Both the position numbers and the translations under genes were made by a program. The notes under the pieces are model-generated. The model was not told where the DNA came from and did not search any database. It was given only the letters and a program-made list of their open reading frames with translations. Below, piece after piece: positions 26,863 to 35,784 of a stretch of 64,000 bases of DNA (positions are counted from its first letter, which is position 1; the number at the start of each line of letters is the position of its first letter). Location: positions 1-64,000 of the forward strand of contig NZ_JACIEI010000012.1 of assembly GCF_014196805.1 (NCBI RefSeq). The letters are read 5' to 3'. The DNA comes from Sulfitobacter undariae (lineage in GTDB: Bacteria > Pseudomonadota > Alphaproteobacteria > Rhodobacterales > Rhodobacteraceae).

Positions 26863-28164
26863 ATGCCCGTATTCCTTGACGCTACCTCCGCCGATTTCGA
26901 AGTCGAATTCACCAAGCTTTTGAATGCCAAGCGCGAAGATAGCCCCGATGTGGATGCGGTGGTGGCTGACATTATTGCGGATGTGCGTGCGCGCGGCGAT
27001 CAGGCGGTGATAGACCTGACTGCCAAGTTTGACCGTCTTACTCTCACGGCTGACACATTGCGGATCACTGATGATGAAATCGCGGCAGCTATTGCCCAAG
27101 TCAGCACAGAAGACAGAACCGCACTGGAACTGGCCGCCGCCCGCATTCGCGCCTACCACGCACGGCAGCTTCCTCAGGATGAGCAATGGACAGACGAAGC
27201 AGGGGCGACACTTGGTTGGCGCTGGGGGGCGGTGTCTGCTGCGGGGCTTTATGTACCGGGTGGATTGGCCAGCTATCCCAGTTCTGTTTTGATGAATGCG
27301 ATTCCAGCCAAGGTTGCAGGGGTAGGGCGCTTGGCCATGGTTGTGCCTACGCCTGACGGCGTCCTGAACCCGCTGGTTCTGCTGGCTGCACAGATCTCTG
27401 GTGTGGATGAGGTCTACCGCATTGGTGGCGCACAGGCGGTGGCGGCTTTGGCCTATGGAACGGATACAATTGCGCCCGTCGATAAAATCACAGGTCCGGG
27501 CAATGCCTTTGTTGCCGCTGCTAAACGTCGTGTGTTTGGCAAGGTCGGCATTGATATGATCGCCGGCCCGTCCGAGATATTGGTGGTCGCGGATGGCGAT
27601 AATGATCCTGAATGGATTGCGCTCGATTTGCTGTCACAGGCTGAACATGACGAAAGCGCCCAGTCGTTGTTGATCACCACCGATGCTGCTTTTGGGCAGG
27701 CCGTGGCCGATGCTGTGGAAAAACAACTGGAAACATTGCAACGTGCACATATCGCTGGCCCGTCGTGGCGCGATTTCGGGGCAATCATCACTGTGCCTGA
27801 TCTTGCGACTGCGGCGGCTCTTACGGACCGTATTGCGCCCGAGCATCTTGAGCTTTGCGTGGGTGATCCCGAGGCGCTGAGCAAGAACATCTCCCACGCG
27901 GGGGCGATATTCTTGGGGCAGTGGACGCCCGAAGCCATCGGTGATTATGTCGGCGGTCCGAACCATGTTCTGCCTACGGCCCGCTCCGCGCGGTTCTCGT
28001 CTGGGCTATCTGTTCTCGATTTCATGAAGCGTACGACCATTGCGCGTATGACACCTGAGGCCCTTCGTGCGATTGGCCCTGCCGCAGAACGCCTTGCCAC
28101 CTCGGAGAGCCTTGAGGCGCATGGGCTGTCAGTCACGGCACGTCTCAAGAAACTGAACGACTAA
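26863..28164 (+). CDS. hisD: Histidinol dehydrogenase
   Basis: 433 residues. It catalyses the last two steps of histidine synthesis, histidinol to histidine with two NAD. The family signature is complete: GWRWGAVSAAGLYVPGGLAS, then YRIGGAQAVAALAYGT, DKITGPGNAFVAAAKR, and the zinc/catalytic region LLSQAEHDESAQS. GPNHVLPT and ARFSSGLSV follow. A 144-base gap with a GC-rich hairpin separates it from the previous gene, so it may have its own promoter. Confidence 0.97.
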   Translation: MPVFLDATSADFEVEFTKLLNAKREDSPDVDAVVADIIADVRARGDQAVIDLTAKFDRLTLTADTLRITDDEIAAAIAQVSTEDRTALELAAARIRAYHARQLPQDEQWTDEAGATLGWRWGAVSAAGLYVPGGLASYPSSVLMNAIPAKVAGVGRLAMVVPTPDGVLNPLVLLAAQISGVDEVYRIGGAQAVAALAYGTDTIAPVDKITGPGNAFVAAAKRRVFGKVGIDMIAGPSEILVVADGDNDPEWIALDLLSQAEHDESAQSLLITTDAAFGQAVADAVEKQLETLQRAHIAGPSWRDFGAIITVPDLATAAALTDRIAPEHLELCVGDPEALSKNISHAGAIFLGQWTPEAIGDYVGGPNHVLPTARSARFSSGLSVLDFMKRTTIARMTPEALRAIGPAAERLATSESLEAHGLSVTARLKKLND

Positions 28165-28256
28165 GCTCTTCTCTGCGCCTGATCGCCTGCGCATTGCCTC
28201 GCGCTTTGTGCTGGCGTATCCTTTTTTAGAAACCTGACAATAGAAGGATGCGCCCC

Positions 28257-28736
28257 ATGTCCCGCATCAGCCATATCAACCTTGATGACGCAGGCCTGCC
28301 GCCGCCGACAGCCGAGATCGAGCAAGAGCGCCACGTCGCGATGTTTGACCTGTTGGAAGACAATTCATTTGTTTTACCGGCCCGCGACGACCGCGCTGTC
28401 CCAATTGGCCCGTATCACTTGGGCCTCTCTATCCGCGACAAGCGGTTGGTGTTTGATGTGGCGACAGAAGCAGGTGAAAAAGCCGCTGAATTCCATCTGT
28501 CGCTGGGACCATTCCGGCAGGTGGTCAAAGACTACTTCCAGATTTGCGAATCCTATTTTGACGCTGTGAAAAAACTGCCCCCCGCCCAGATCGAGACAAT
28601 TGATATGGCGCGGCGCGGTATTCACATGGAAGGCAGCCGCGTGCTGCAAGAACGCCTGGAGGGCAAAGCCGAGATCGACATCGATACGGCTCGCCGCCTG
28701 TTTACTCTCATTTGTGTTCTACATTTCGGGGGCTGA
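28257..28736 (+). CDS. UPF0262 family protein
   Basis: 159 residues from ATG 28257; the ATG nine bases upstream overlaps the AAGG of the ribosome-binding site and is rejected. Conserved blocks LDLLEDNSF-like (FDLLEDNSFVLPA), GPYHLGLSIRDKRLVFDV and LGPFRQVVKDYFQICESYFD match UPF0262, a small alphaproteobacterial family of unknown function found after hisD. It is soluble, with no signal. It ends one base before the phosphatase GTG. Confidence 0.85.
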   Translation: MSRISHINLDDAGLPPPTAEIEQERHVAMFDLLEDNSFVLPARDDRAVPIGPYHLGLSIRDKRLVFDVATEAGEKAAEFHLSLGPFRQVVKDYFQICESYFDAVKKLPPAQIETIDMARRGIHMEGSRVLQERLEGKAEIDIDTARRLFTLICVLHFGG

Positions 28737-28737
28737 G

Positions 28738-29202
28738 GTGACGCAAGAGCTGCCACAATCAGTTTTGTTTTGTTGCGATCACAACGCCGTTCGCTCGCCG
28801 ATGGCGGAAGGGTTGATGAAAAAACTCTACGGGATGGAGGTTTATGTTCAATCCGTAGGGGTCAAAAATGACCTTGAGATTGACGGCTTTTCTATCGCCG
28901 TCTGTCAGGAAATGGGGGTTGAGTTGTCGCGCCACCGGTCGCGCAGCTTTGATGAAATGCAAGAATGGGGCGATGATCTGAGTTCTTTTGATCTGGTGAT
29001 CGCCCTCTCCCCTGCGTCTCAGCGTAGAGCACTGGAACTGACGCGGTATTTCCATCTGGATGTAGAATACTGGCCCATCCTAGACCCCACCGGATTGGGC
29101 GAGGGGCGCGAGGCCAAGCTGGCGCAATTTCGTGCCGCGCGTGATCAGATCGTCACCCGTTTGCACGGTCGCTTTGGCCAGCCCACGCAAGCTGATGTCT
29201 AA
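28738..29202 (+). CDS. Low-molecular-weight protein-tyrosine-phosphatase-like protein
   Basis: 154 residues from GTG 28738, directly after the UPF0262 stop. The P-loop CDHNAVRSPMAEGL gives the C-x5-R-S signature of LMW phosphatases, although the family's usual CxxN spacing is slightly changed. WPILDPTGLG contains the general-acid DP. It likely dephosphorylates tyrosine or acts as a small-molecule phosphatase. The order hisD, UPF0262, LMW phosphatase is conserved in Rhodobacterales. In relatives infA and maf usually follow; here an unrelated islet does. Confidence 0.8.
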   Translation: MTQELPQSVLFCCDHNAVRSPMAEGLMKKLYGMEVYVQSVGVKNDLEIDGFSIAVCQEMGVELSRHRSRSFDEMQEWGDDLSSFDLVIALSPASQRRALELTRYFHLDVEYWPILDPTGLGEGREAKLAQFRAARDQIVTRLHGRFGQPTQADV

Positions 29203-29440
29203 AAGCTGGCGTTCGCGTGGAATGTCGCACATCTTTGGCTCGATACGGCTGATGTTCTAAGCCCAGTTTAGTAGTGGCGTCACGCATTTTTGACCCGAAC
29301 AGGACGTTGGGTGGGGGCAAGGACCGATGTGCGGACAAAGCTGCCATTCGCGTTTAGATGCTCAAGGTCTGCTTTCGATCTTGATGCGAGAGAACCTTTT
29401 TGCATAACTTAATCCAGAAACGCACATCAATGAGAGACGA
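29203..29440. other. Intergenic stretch without recognisable feature
   Basis: No gene, tRNA or clear terminator was found in these 238 bases. It separates the conserved hisD cluster from a poorly conserved islet. Confidence 0.4.
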
Positions 29441-29986
29441 ATGCAACAAGGCGACAAAGACTCAGCGAAGCATGTCTATTTGGACATTTGGAACCCCTTC
29501 GTTGCGTGGAACGTGTCTAGGGGTGGTTTTGCTTCTGCTGATGTTTTGCTCACGAATAGAGGCTTCTCCGAAACCAGCATTCCACTATCCCCTTGGTCAG
29601 AAGCTCTTTTTAGAGCAGGAAATGAATCGAAACTGGTAGTCGAGTTTAAACTCGAAGTTATGCGCAGAGAGCACTTTCCGAAAGAGGTTTCGCGCCTATC
29701 AGGCATTCTCCTGTTTGCTTGCATTGAAGACGTGGCCGCCCTTTGGAAAACGAAAGGATGGGGCGCTCACTTTGAAGATAAAAATCTCGCGGATGTCGGC
29801 GTTCAAGCCACTGCCACAAGCAAGTTGGACGCAAACTGGATGTCGATGCTCGTCTGTCGCGACGGTACGCTCGCAAGTGATTGGCAAGCAAAAGCGCGGG
29901 CTTACTGGAATGGTGAAAGTGCCCTCAACAGCACACCGATTTGGGAGACAATACCCGCAAGCAGAGACGGCTTGGTCATATTCTGA
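29441..29986 (+). CDS. Hypothetical protein, 181 aa
   Basis: No family is recognised. It reads as a soluble protein: DSAKHVYLDIWNPFVAWNVS, then WSEALFRAGNESKLVVEFKL and KTKGWGAHFEDKNLADVGVQ. Codon use is less GC-rich than the neighbouring core genes, which suggests acquired DNA. A 55-residue frame begins one base after its stop and could be a coupled partner. No signal or membrane segment is present. Confidence 0.5.
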   Translation: MQQGDKDSAKHVYLDIWNPFVAWNVSRGGFASADVLLTNRGFSETSIPLSPWSEALFRAGNESKLVVEFKLEVMRREHFPKEVSRLSGILLFACIEDVAALWKTKGWGAHFEDKNLADVGVQATATSKLDANWMSMLVCRDGTLASDWQAKARAYWNGESALNSTPIWETIPASRDGLVIF

Positions 29987-29987
29987 G

Positions 29988-30155
29988 ATGGCTTTCGATC
30001 TCGAAAGTCTCGATGGTATCGTTGCACCAGTTGCTGTTTTGAAGGGGGGTGATCTTGAGATTGAATGCCGTTTCCGCTTTGTTGATGGAGCGAATAGGCA
30101 TTTTCGCCAAAAACTTTCCCGAGGGGGTAATAGGCCAATCTGGCAGAAGCTATAA
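29988..30155 (+). CDS. Small hypothetical protein, 55 aa
   Basis: Begins one base after the stop of the 181-aa gene (TGAGATG). It reads MAFDLESLDGIVAPVAVLKG and ends NRPIWQKL. The next frame downstream continues with protein-like sequence (GIFAKNFPEGVIGQSG onward to 30267), so the two may be halves of one frameshifted gene. No family is recognised. Confidence 0.35.
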   Translation: MAFDLESLDGIVAPVAVLKGGDLEIECRFRFVDGANRHFRQKLSRGGNRPIWQKL

Positions 30156-30420
30156 ATTCGCAGAAGACCGTAAATTTTCGTTTCCTCAAATCACAAATAC
30201 TGTCAGTCTTGAGCCTTCATACCGCGTTGATCCAGCAGAACTCATGCGCAGTGCTGGGCTGCTTTAAGTTGAGTCGGGATGACAAAATTAAGTTCAACGC
30301 TATTTCCAAGCGAAGGAAGATTGCCCCGCTCTTTCTTGCAGAAGCGGCCATTGGGGCTAAGAGCAGCATCCGTCAAATTGAGCTCTTCACCGACCTTCGC
30401 TACAAATGAACGAACGGCAG
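30156..30420 (+). pseudogene. Fragmentary coding remnants
   Basis: Two short overlapping frames look protein-like: one ends at 30267 (SGRSYKFAEDRKFSFPQITN, then VDPAELMRSAGLL), the other at 30409 (SRDDKIKFNAISKRRKIAPL, then FLAEAAIGAKSSIRQIELF). Neither has a convincing start. They suggest decayed genes in the islet rather than functional ones. Confidence 0.3.
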
Positions 30421-30963
30421 CTATTCGCTTTCAGAGATATTTAGCAATCCGAGAGCTGCGATCGTTGGCGCGTCCTTAATTTGACCGGTGCAAATTAAAT
30501 CGGCTACTTCTTTAGGGCTGAACGATGCCGTAAGCATGTCTTGCTCCTCATGACCTCGAGCAGCCTCTCCTTGCACCAGTTTATCAGCTAAGAAGACATG
30601 GAAGCCTTGGTTTGAAAATCCGTAGGCTTCGAACAGATGACCCAGCTTTTGAAGAGATTCGGCACGAAATCCAGTCTCTTCTTCCAGCTCGCCCAAAGCA
30701 ACTATCTCAGGGTTTGATCCGGGTCTTGTCTCCCATGAGCCTTGTGGAAACTCCCAATAGCGGTTTGCGACTGGATACCGAAATTGCTGCACAAGCTGAT
30801 AGCGACCATCATGATGTCGGGGGATGATCAGCACAAAGTCTTCTTTGTCCACTATCCCATAAATGCCTTCGGACCCATCGGGGAACCGCACATCGTCTTC
30901 ATGAACTTTCATCCACCGATTTTCGTAAACTGTGCGCCGACCAATTCGCTTAATATCGCCCAT
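30421..30963 (-). CDS. Nudix hydrolase (ADP-ribose-pyrophosphatase-like)
   Basis: 180 residues. The Nudix box is WEFPQGSWETRPGSNPEIVA followed by LGELEEETGF. The RE pair of the usual box is GE here and the loop is slightly longer, as in a known subgroup of ADP-ribose-type Nudix enzymes; the metal-binding EEETG core is kept. It probably hydrolyses a nucleoside diphosphate derivative. The ATG at 30963 follows GGGAGCG. It is transcribed toward the islet remnants. Confidence 0.8.
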   Translation of the reverse strand: MGDIKRIGRRTVYENRWMKVHEDDVRFPDGSEGIYGIVDKEDFVLIIPRHHDGRYQLVQQFRYPVANRYWEFPQGSWETRPGSNPEIVALGELEEETGFRAESLQKLGHLFEAYGFSNQGFHVFLADKLVQGEAARGHEEQDMLTASFSPKEVADLICTGQIKDAPTIAALGLLNISESE

Positions 30964-31013
30964 TAAAACGCTCCCTGAAATTCACGGTTTTCTCGAAGCT
31001 GACTTTGGCTGCG

Positions 31014-31030
31014 TTGCATAAACTATGCAA
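31014..31030. repeat. Perfect short palindrome TTGCATA-AAC-TATGCAA
   Basis: Seven-base arms with a three-base centre in the gap upstream of the Nudix gene. It may be an operator or a relic of an insertion-sequence end. The similar string TTGCATAACTTAATC near 29400 is not a full match. Confidence 0.3.
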
Positions 31031-31137
31031 GAAACCCTCGTTCCTGCCGTTCGTTGCAATCTGCGCGAAGGCCCAGTTTTCATTTCTGGGTCAGTTTGTG
31101 GCGTGACGGTCAAAACCATCTATCGTTCGACGGTTAA

Positions 31138-31163
31138 CCTCTCTGGCGGGGGCCGCCAAAGAG
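31138..31163 (-). terminator. Stem-loop downstream of the small lipoprotein gene
   Basis: CTCT, one mismatch, TGGCGG pairs with CCGCCA, one mismatch, AGAG. It lies about 25 bases after the lipoprotein stop on the reverse strand. There is no T-run, so its efficiency is uncertain. Confidence 0.35.
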
Positions 31164-31188
31164 GAAGTGTTGTGTACTTTGAGGGGTG

Positions 31189-31551
31189 TCAGAGGCTTGA
31201 GCAGCTGCGCTCGGCATTCTGTCCAAAGGCTTTCCAAACGCTCCAGAAATCATTGTCGCCTGTGCGGTCCGACTGGCGCCAGTCCTGAAGCTTGTGCGGG
31301 TCTTTGAATACTTTAACGCCGCGGCGCTGTTCAGCGGAGGACAAGCTTTGATCCGCAACAGCTTGAATGCAGCCACATCGCTGTGCATTTGCGGCTTTGC
31401 GGCCTTGCGCCATACAGGCGCGTTGCAGCGGACCTGTTGCAAACAACTGTGTGGGCGTAAACGCACCACGTGTCGTATAGTTGCTGGCTTTGCCGCCACC
31501 ACAGGCGGCCAATGTCGATAGCGCAAGCAGCGCCAGAACTGTGGTTTTCAT
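31189..31551 (-). CDS. Small lipoprotein, 120 aa
   Basis: The N-terminus MKTTVLALLALSTLAACGGG is a lipoprotein signal with lipobox LAAC at 14-17. The mature part has paired cysteines (QRACMAQGRKAANAQRCGCI and a late ERSCSSL), suggesting disulfides in the periplasm. The pattern resembles small periplasmic lipoproteins common in Rhodobacterales, but no function can be assigned. It is transcribed leftward. Confidence 0.65.
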   Translation of the reverse strand: MKTTVLALLALSTLAACGGGKASNYTTRGAFTPTQLFATGPLQRACMAQGRKAANAQRCGCIQAVADQSLSSAEQRRGVKVFKDPHKLQDWRQSDRTGDNDFWSVWKAFGQNAERSCSSL

Positions 31552-31655
31552 GTCTTCTGCCTTTGTCTCATTGCCGCAAGCGGGGTTTTCCCCTTTGGAT
31601 GCAGCGTTATTTGCTCTGGACAGAGTATGACGAAGAACCCGCCATTTTTCAATTC

Positions 31656-31693
31656 ACAAAAAATTGGCCGCTGCGCGTGTGTTCGCAGCGGCC
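31656..31693 (-). terminator. Rho-independent terminator of the porin gene
   Basis: A perfect 10-bp stem, GGCCGCTGCG/CGCAGCGGCC, at 31666-31693, with an A-run on the + strand at its left, that is a T-run after the stem on the reverse strand. The right side (TGTTTTTGG) could allow some termination in the other direction too. Confidence 0.85.
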
Positions 31694-31719
31694 TGTTTTT
31701 GGCAACGTCTTGTTTTGTA

Positions 31720-32802
31720 TCAGAACTTAAAGCGTGCGCCTACAAATGCCACGTCGACACCTTGGGTTGCTGCACTGGCTGTGTCAAAATCATAGGTACG
31801 GTATACACCGTATATTTCCAGATTCTGGGCATCCAGTTTTTGAACCACAGCAATGGAAAGGGATTCTGAGTCGCTGCCCAGAGAATCAAAGTCTTCACCG
31901 CTGTAATAATCCAAGGACAGGCTGGTGCTGCCGTAAGGCAGCCAATCACGCTGAATACCTGCTTTTGCATAGACGTAAGATGCGTCGCTTTCACGCGCAC
32001 GGCCTGCTGCCACTGCAAGGTTGATGCCTGTGGGGTTGTGCATGATTGCGGCAGAGCCGAGTGTGTAGGCTTCTGCGCTGTCACGGATCGAGTGACCAAG
32101 GCTGGCGCCGAATTTGTAGTCGCCATAGGTGCGGGCATATTTGACTGCGAAATCATAGTATTCGTTGTCATTGCCGCTGGAAATTACTTCTTGCCCTGCC
32201 GAAAGCGCGATGCCGAAACCTTGGTAAGTTGGGGTGTCATACCGCACGCGGAAACGGCGGCTGCCGTCAAATGCCGAGAATGCATCACCAATAGCGACGC
32301 CCGAATCTGTGCCGTCGGCCAGCAGCAAGCTCTGCGATCCTGCCAGATCCGAGATGCCAGAATAGGCTGCAACACCCGTGCCGGAGAAGTCTGTTTCAGC
32401 AGAACCATCTGTTGCGGTTGAGCCTTGACCGAAGGAGAATGTACCGATGGTGGCTGTTTTGTAGACGATTTCCAGCTTGCGCAATTCGTTGCGACGGTAT
32501 TCGGCATCAAAGCTGTCGTCTGTGCCGTTAAGGCTGCTCGAGCCTGTCAGGCCAATCGCGGTTTCAAAGTTGAGGCGGAATTCACCGCCGTTTGCCAGCC
32601 CTTGGGTAAAGCTGACGCCGACCCGTGAGTTGGAGTTGTCATTGTCGGTCAGAGTTGTGTTGCGGTCTTCGCCATTGTCGACGCTGATCACACCAAGGTT
32701 CAGTTGTCCGTAAAAATCCCAAACAGGATCAATGTCTTGAGCCGCAGCAAAAGTCGGAGCGGCAAGAAGCGCAGGCAGCGCAAAGCGTGTAATATTTTTC
32801 AT
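31720..32802 (-). CDS. Outer-membrane porin
   Basis: 360 residues. The signal peptide MKNITRFALPALLAAPTFAA is followed by the mature start QDIDPVWDFYGQLNLGVIS. Many alternating short beta-strands and the C-terminal VAFVGARFKF ending in phenylalanine (the assembly signal) identify a general-diffusion trimeric porin. The acidic loop near EDRNTTLTDNDNSNSRVGVS lies after the first hairpins. It is single-gene, with a strong terminator downstream. Expression is probably high. The substrate range cannot be read from the sequence. Confidence 0.9.
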   Translation of the reverse strand: MKNITRFALPALLAAPTFAAAQDIDPVWDFYGQLNLGVISVDNGEDRNTTLTDNDNSNSRVGVSFTQGLANGGEFRLNFETAIGLTGSSSLNGTDDSFDAEYRRNELRKLEIVYKTATIGTFSFGQGSTATDGSAETDFSGTGVAAYSGISDLAGSQSLLLADGTDSGVAIGDAFSAFDGSRRFRVRYDTPTYQGFGIALSAGQEVISSGNDNEYYDFAVKYARTYGDYKFGASLGHSIRDSAEAYTLGSAAIMHNPTGINLAVAAGRARESDASYVYAKAGIQRDWLPYGSTSLSLDYYSGEDFDSLGSDSESLSIAVVQKLDAQNLEIYGVYRTYDFDTASAATQGVDVAFVGARFKF

Positions 32803-33053
32803 GAGTTTCTCTGGTGTAGGAGTTCGTTAACCGGATTTCTACCTCCGGTTATTCACGGACTACGCTTTATGAGGCAGAGTTAAACCCTAGGGTTGTACAC
32901 AAAATTGTGAGGCGGGGGCGTTACAGGGCCTATGTTGCTGCAAGCCCGTATAAGTGGTGAAAAATGTCGCTGATCAGTAAAGGCTGATTTGAAAGCGCGC
33001 GGGCTGCATCATCCACCTTGACCGCCCCTTAAATCCACACCATATCCTCATAT

Positions 33054-34853
33054 ATGACACCACTTTCACACATCCGCAATTTCTCCATCGTCGCTCACAT
33101 TGACCATGGCAAATCCACCCTCGCTGATCGTCTCATCCAAGAGACGAAGACGGTCGCTGTGCGCGATATGAAAGCGCAGATGCTGGACAGCATGGACATC
33201 GAGCGCGAGCGCGGAATTACGATCAAAGCACAGACAGTGCGGATCAACTATCAGGCGCTCAATGGTGAGGAATATGTCCTCAACTTGATCGACACCCCCG
33301 GTCACGTCGATTTTGCCTATGAAGTCTCCCGCTCGATGCGTGCGGTTGAGGGGTCATTGTTGGTGGTGGACAGCACGCAGGGCGTTGAGGCGCAGACGCT
33401 TGCCAACGTTTACCATGCTCTGGATGCAGATCATGAGATCGTGCCCGTCCTGAACAAGATTGACCTGCCTGCGACAGACTGTGACCGTGTTGCGGAACAG
33501 ATCGAAGACGTGATCGGCATTGACGCCTCTCAGGCGATCCGCGTGTCTGCCAAGACGGGCGAAGGCATTGTTGAGACACTGGAAGCCGTGGTGCATAGGC
33601 TACCAGCGCCGACAGGCACATTGGATGCGCCGCTAAAAGCAATGCTGGTTGATTCATGGTACGACAGCTATCTGGGCGTGATCGTTCTGGTGCGGATCAT
33701 GGATGGCCAGTTGAAAAAGGGCGACCGCATCACGATGATGCAAAACGGCTCTATTCACCACGTAGACCGCATCGGTGTTTTCCGCCCCGCGATGACAGAG
33801 ATAGACGTGCTGGGACCCGGCGAAATCGGGTTCCTCACCGCGTCGATCAAGCAGGTGCGTGATACCCGTGTGGGGGATACGATCACCCATGATAAAAAAG
33901 GCTGTGAAACTGCGCTGCCGGGCTTTAAGCCATCGCAGCCTGTGGTTTTCTGTGGCCTGTTCCCCGTTGATGCAGCGCTGTTCGAAGACCTGCGCGATAG
34001 CATCGAAAAACTGGCGTTGAACGACGCGAGCTTTAGCTATGAGATGGAAACATCCGCTGCACTTGGCTTTGGTTTCCGCTGTGGCTTTCTTGGTCTGCTG
34101 CACCTCGAAGTGATCCGTGACCGGATCGAGCGTGAATACGATATTGATCTGATCACTACAGCGCCGAGCGTTATCTATAATATCCACATGAAAGACGGGA
34201 CGATGCAGCAATTGCACAACCCCGCTGACATGCCTGATCTGACCTTTGTCGAGCATCTTGAGGAGCCACGGATCAAGGCGACAATCCTTGTGCCTGATGA
34301 ATACCTCGGTGACGTACTTAAGCTTTGCCAAGACCGTCGCGGTATCCAGATGGATCTGACCTATGCCGGTTCGCGTGCGATGGTTGTCTATGACCTGCCG
34401 TTGAACGAGGTTGTGTTTGATTTTTACGACCGTCTGAAATCAGTGACCAAAGGCTATGCATCGTTTGACTATCAGATGATCGGCTACCGAGAAGACGCGC
34501 TGGTCAAGATGTCCATCCTTGTCAACGATGAACCCGTCGATGCCTTGTCCACCATGGTTCACCGCGACCGCGCCGAAATGCGGGGCCGCGCCATGGTTGA
34601 AAAGCTCAAAGACCTGATCCCGCGCCACATGTTCAAAATCCCGATCCAAGCGGCAATTGGCGGCAAGGTAATTGCACGCGAAACTTTGAGCGCCATGCGC
34701 AAAGACGTGACGGCCAAATGTTATGGTGGTGACGCCTCGCGTAAGCGCAAGCTGCTGGACAAGCAGAAAGCGGGTAAGAAGAAGATGCGCCAATTCGGGT
34801 CAGTGAACATCCCGCAAGAAGCGTTTATCTCTGCGCTGAAGATGGACGGGTGA
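33054..34853 (+). CDS. lepA: Elongation factor 4 (LepA) GTPase
   Basis: 599 residues. It is a ribosome-associated GTPase that back-translocates or assists initiation and assembly, in the cytoplasm with some membrane association. The G1 motif is [15 protein letters not shown]3 is [18 protein letters not shown], and G4 is NKIDLPA. Domain order and the LepA-specific C-terminal domain ([20 protein letters not shown]) are complete. The start [15 protein letters not shown] is the family norm. An unusual start-less frame follows it. Confidence 0.98.
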   Translation: MTPLSHIRNFSIVAHIDHGKSTLADRLIQETKTVAVRDMKAQMLDSMDIERERGITIKAQTVRINYQALNGEEYVLNLIDTPGHVDFAYEVSRSMRAVEGSLLVVDSTQGVEAQTLANVYHALDADHEIVPVLNKIDLPATDCDRVAEQIEDVIGIDASQAIRVSAKTGEGIVETLEAVVHRLPAPTGTLDAPLKAMLVDSWYDSYLGVIVLVRIMDGQLKKGDRITMMQNGSIHHVDRIGVFRPAMTEIDVLGPGEIGFLTASIKQVRDTRVGDTITHDKKGCETALPGFKPSQPVVFCGLFPVDAALFEDLRDSIEKLALNDASFSYEMETSAALGFGFRCGFLGLLHLEVIRDRIEREYDIDLITTAPSVIYNIHMKDGTMQQLHNPADMPDLTFVEHLEEPRIKATILVPDEYLGDVLKLCQDRRGIQMDLTYAGSRAMVVYDLPLNEVVFDFYDRLKSVTKGYASFDYQMIGYREDALVKMSILVNDEPVDALSTMVHRDRAEMRGRAMVEKLKDLIPRHMFKIPIQAAIGGKVIARETLSAMRKDVTAKCYGGDASRKRKLLDKQKAGKKKMRQFGSVNIPQEAFISALKMDG

Positions 34854-34872
34854 CCCTTTAATCGGCTGTGGG

Positions 34873-34887
34873 GTGGGTGAAACCCAC
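34873..34887. repeat. REP-like hairpin GTGGGT-GAA-ACCCAC
   Basis: A perfect palindrome 19 bases after lepA. A related but imperfect sequence (GGGTTTTACCC) is found near 35757-35770 next to a transposase relic, in opposite orientation. Such short GC palindromes are typical substrates of REP-associated tyrosine transposases. It may also help end lepA transcripts. Confidence 0.45.
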
Positions 34888-35591
34888 GCGTAAGAAACAT
34901 CCGGTGCTGGCGTAAAGCGAAAACGGAACACGTTGAGTGGCAAAAAGACAAACCGACCATAGAGCAATACCGTGAACGGTTAGAGCGGGAGTTTTATCGA
35001 CTGATAAGTGATCTATCATTTTGTTATGAGCTGCTGGGCCGTAAAGAACTTCTGATGCCAGACGTCGATGTTAGTCGTGCAGAAGTTCAATCAATTTATA
35101 TCGTTTTTAAATCCTGCGAAGAGTGTGCGATTTCTGCGACTGCAAGGCTCTGGGACATGAATTCTGATGTAGTTTCACTTCCAAATGTTGAGAAGTTGAT
35201 AGCGGAACTCTGGAAAGTTAATCCCGATTTACAAACAGGGTTTCTGGAAGAGTGGCAGGCGAGAAATAAATCAGCATCAAACTCAGCGACCCAACCTAAA
35301 CTGCTTATTCTGCGGGATGAAGAATTTGGGCACAATTTAATCGACTCCGGCAAGCGGAGAAAATCGGATGAGTTGGTAAACTTGGGTCCAGTCGGTAAAC
35401 GTAGATTCGGTGTTAAAAATGGTGATGTATTGGCCTTCTGTAAGGAAACCGCGCTTTTGCTCTTTCAGACGATCGCCCCATTTTCGGAGCACCCAGCACT
35501 AGTTGGAAACTACGAAACTCGTTTTGAACTAAAATTTAATGCGTATCGAAAACTTCACTCTGGTTTGCTTGATTTGTTGTACCGCGCGTAA
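34881..35591 (+). pseudogene. Start-less ORF, 5'-truncated gene of unknown function
   Basis: The frame is open from the TGA at 34878-34880 to the TAA-type stop at 35591 with no ATG or GTG until codon 59. The upstream 58 codons look fully protein-like (EHVEWQKDKPTIEQYRER, then LEREFYRLISDLSFCYELLG), continuing into MPDVDVSRAEVQSIYIVFKS. So the ATG at 35055 is probably internal and the real 5' end is missing. The rest is soluble, with YETRFELKFNAYRKLHSGLL near the end. Composition is lower in GC than lepA. No family is recognised. A CTG start or a functional internal start cannot be excluded. Confidence 0.5.
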
Positions 35592-35754
35592 GCCGGCCTG
35601 CTTTCATCGCGCGATGAACTGTTGAATACGGCCAATCTTCCGCGTCATCGACCAATCCATGTTTCACTGGATTCCAAGGGCAATAATCCACATACATGGG
35701 ACGATATCTGCTCATCCACAAATTGTGGCGCGGCTTGGTTAACAAATAGTTGCG
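35588..35754 (-). pseudogene. C-terminal relic of a REP-associated tyrosine transposase
   Basis: The reverse strand reads NYLLTKPRHNLWMSRYRPMY, then VDYCPWNPVKHGLVDDAEDW and PYSTVHRAMKAG. The block NPVKHGLV-x-DAEDWPYSTVHR is the hallmark C-terminal block of Y1 (REP-associated) transposases. The catalytic N-terminal part (HxH and Tyr) is absent, so it is a fragment. A REP-like palindrome borders it at its upstream end, and another lies near lepA. Confidence 0.65.
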
Positions 35755-35784
35755 TGCGGGTTTTACCCCCCCTACACCAACCCT

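Noticed and set aside
31014-31030. Terminal repeat of an IS5-like element
   Set aside because: The palindrome has no matching partner at a suitable distance and no transposase nearby; kept only as a short repeat.
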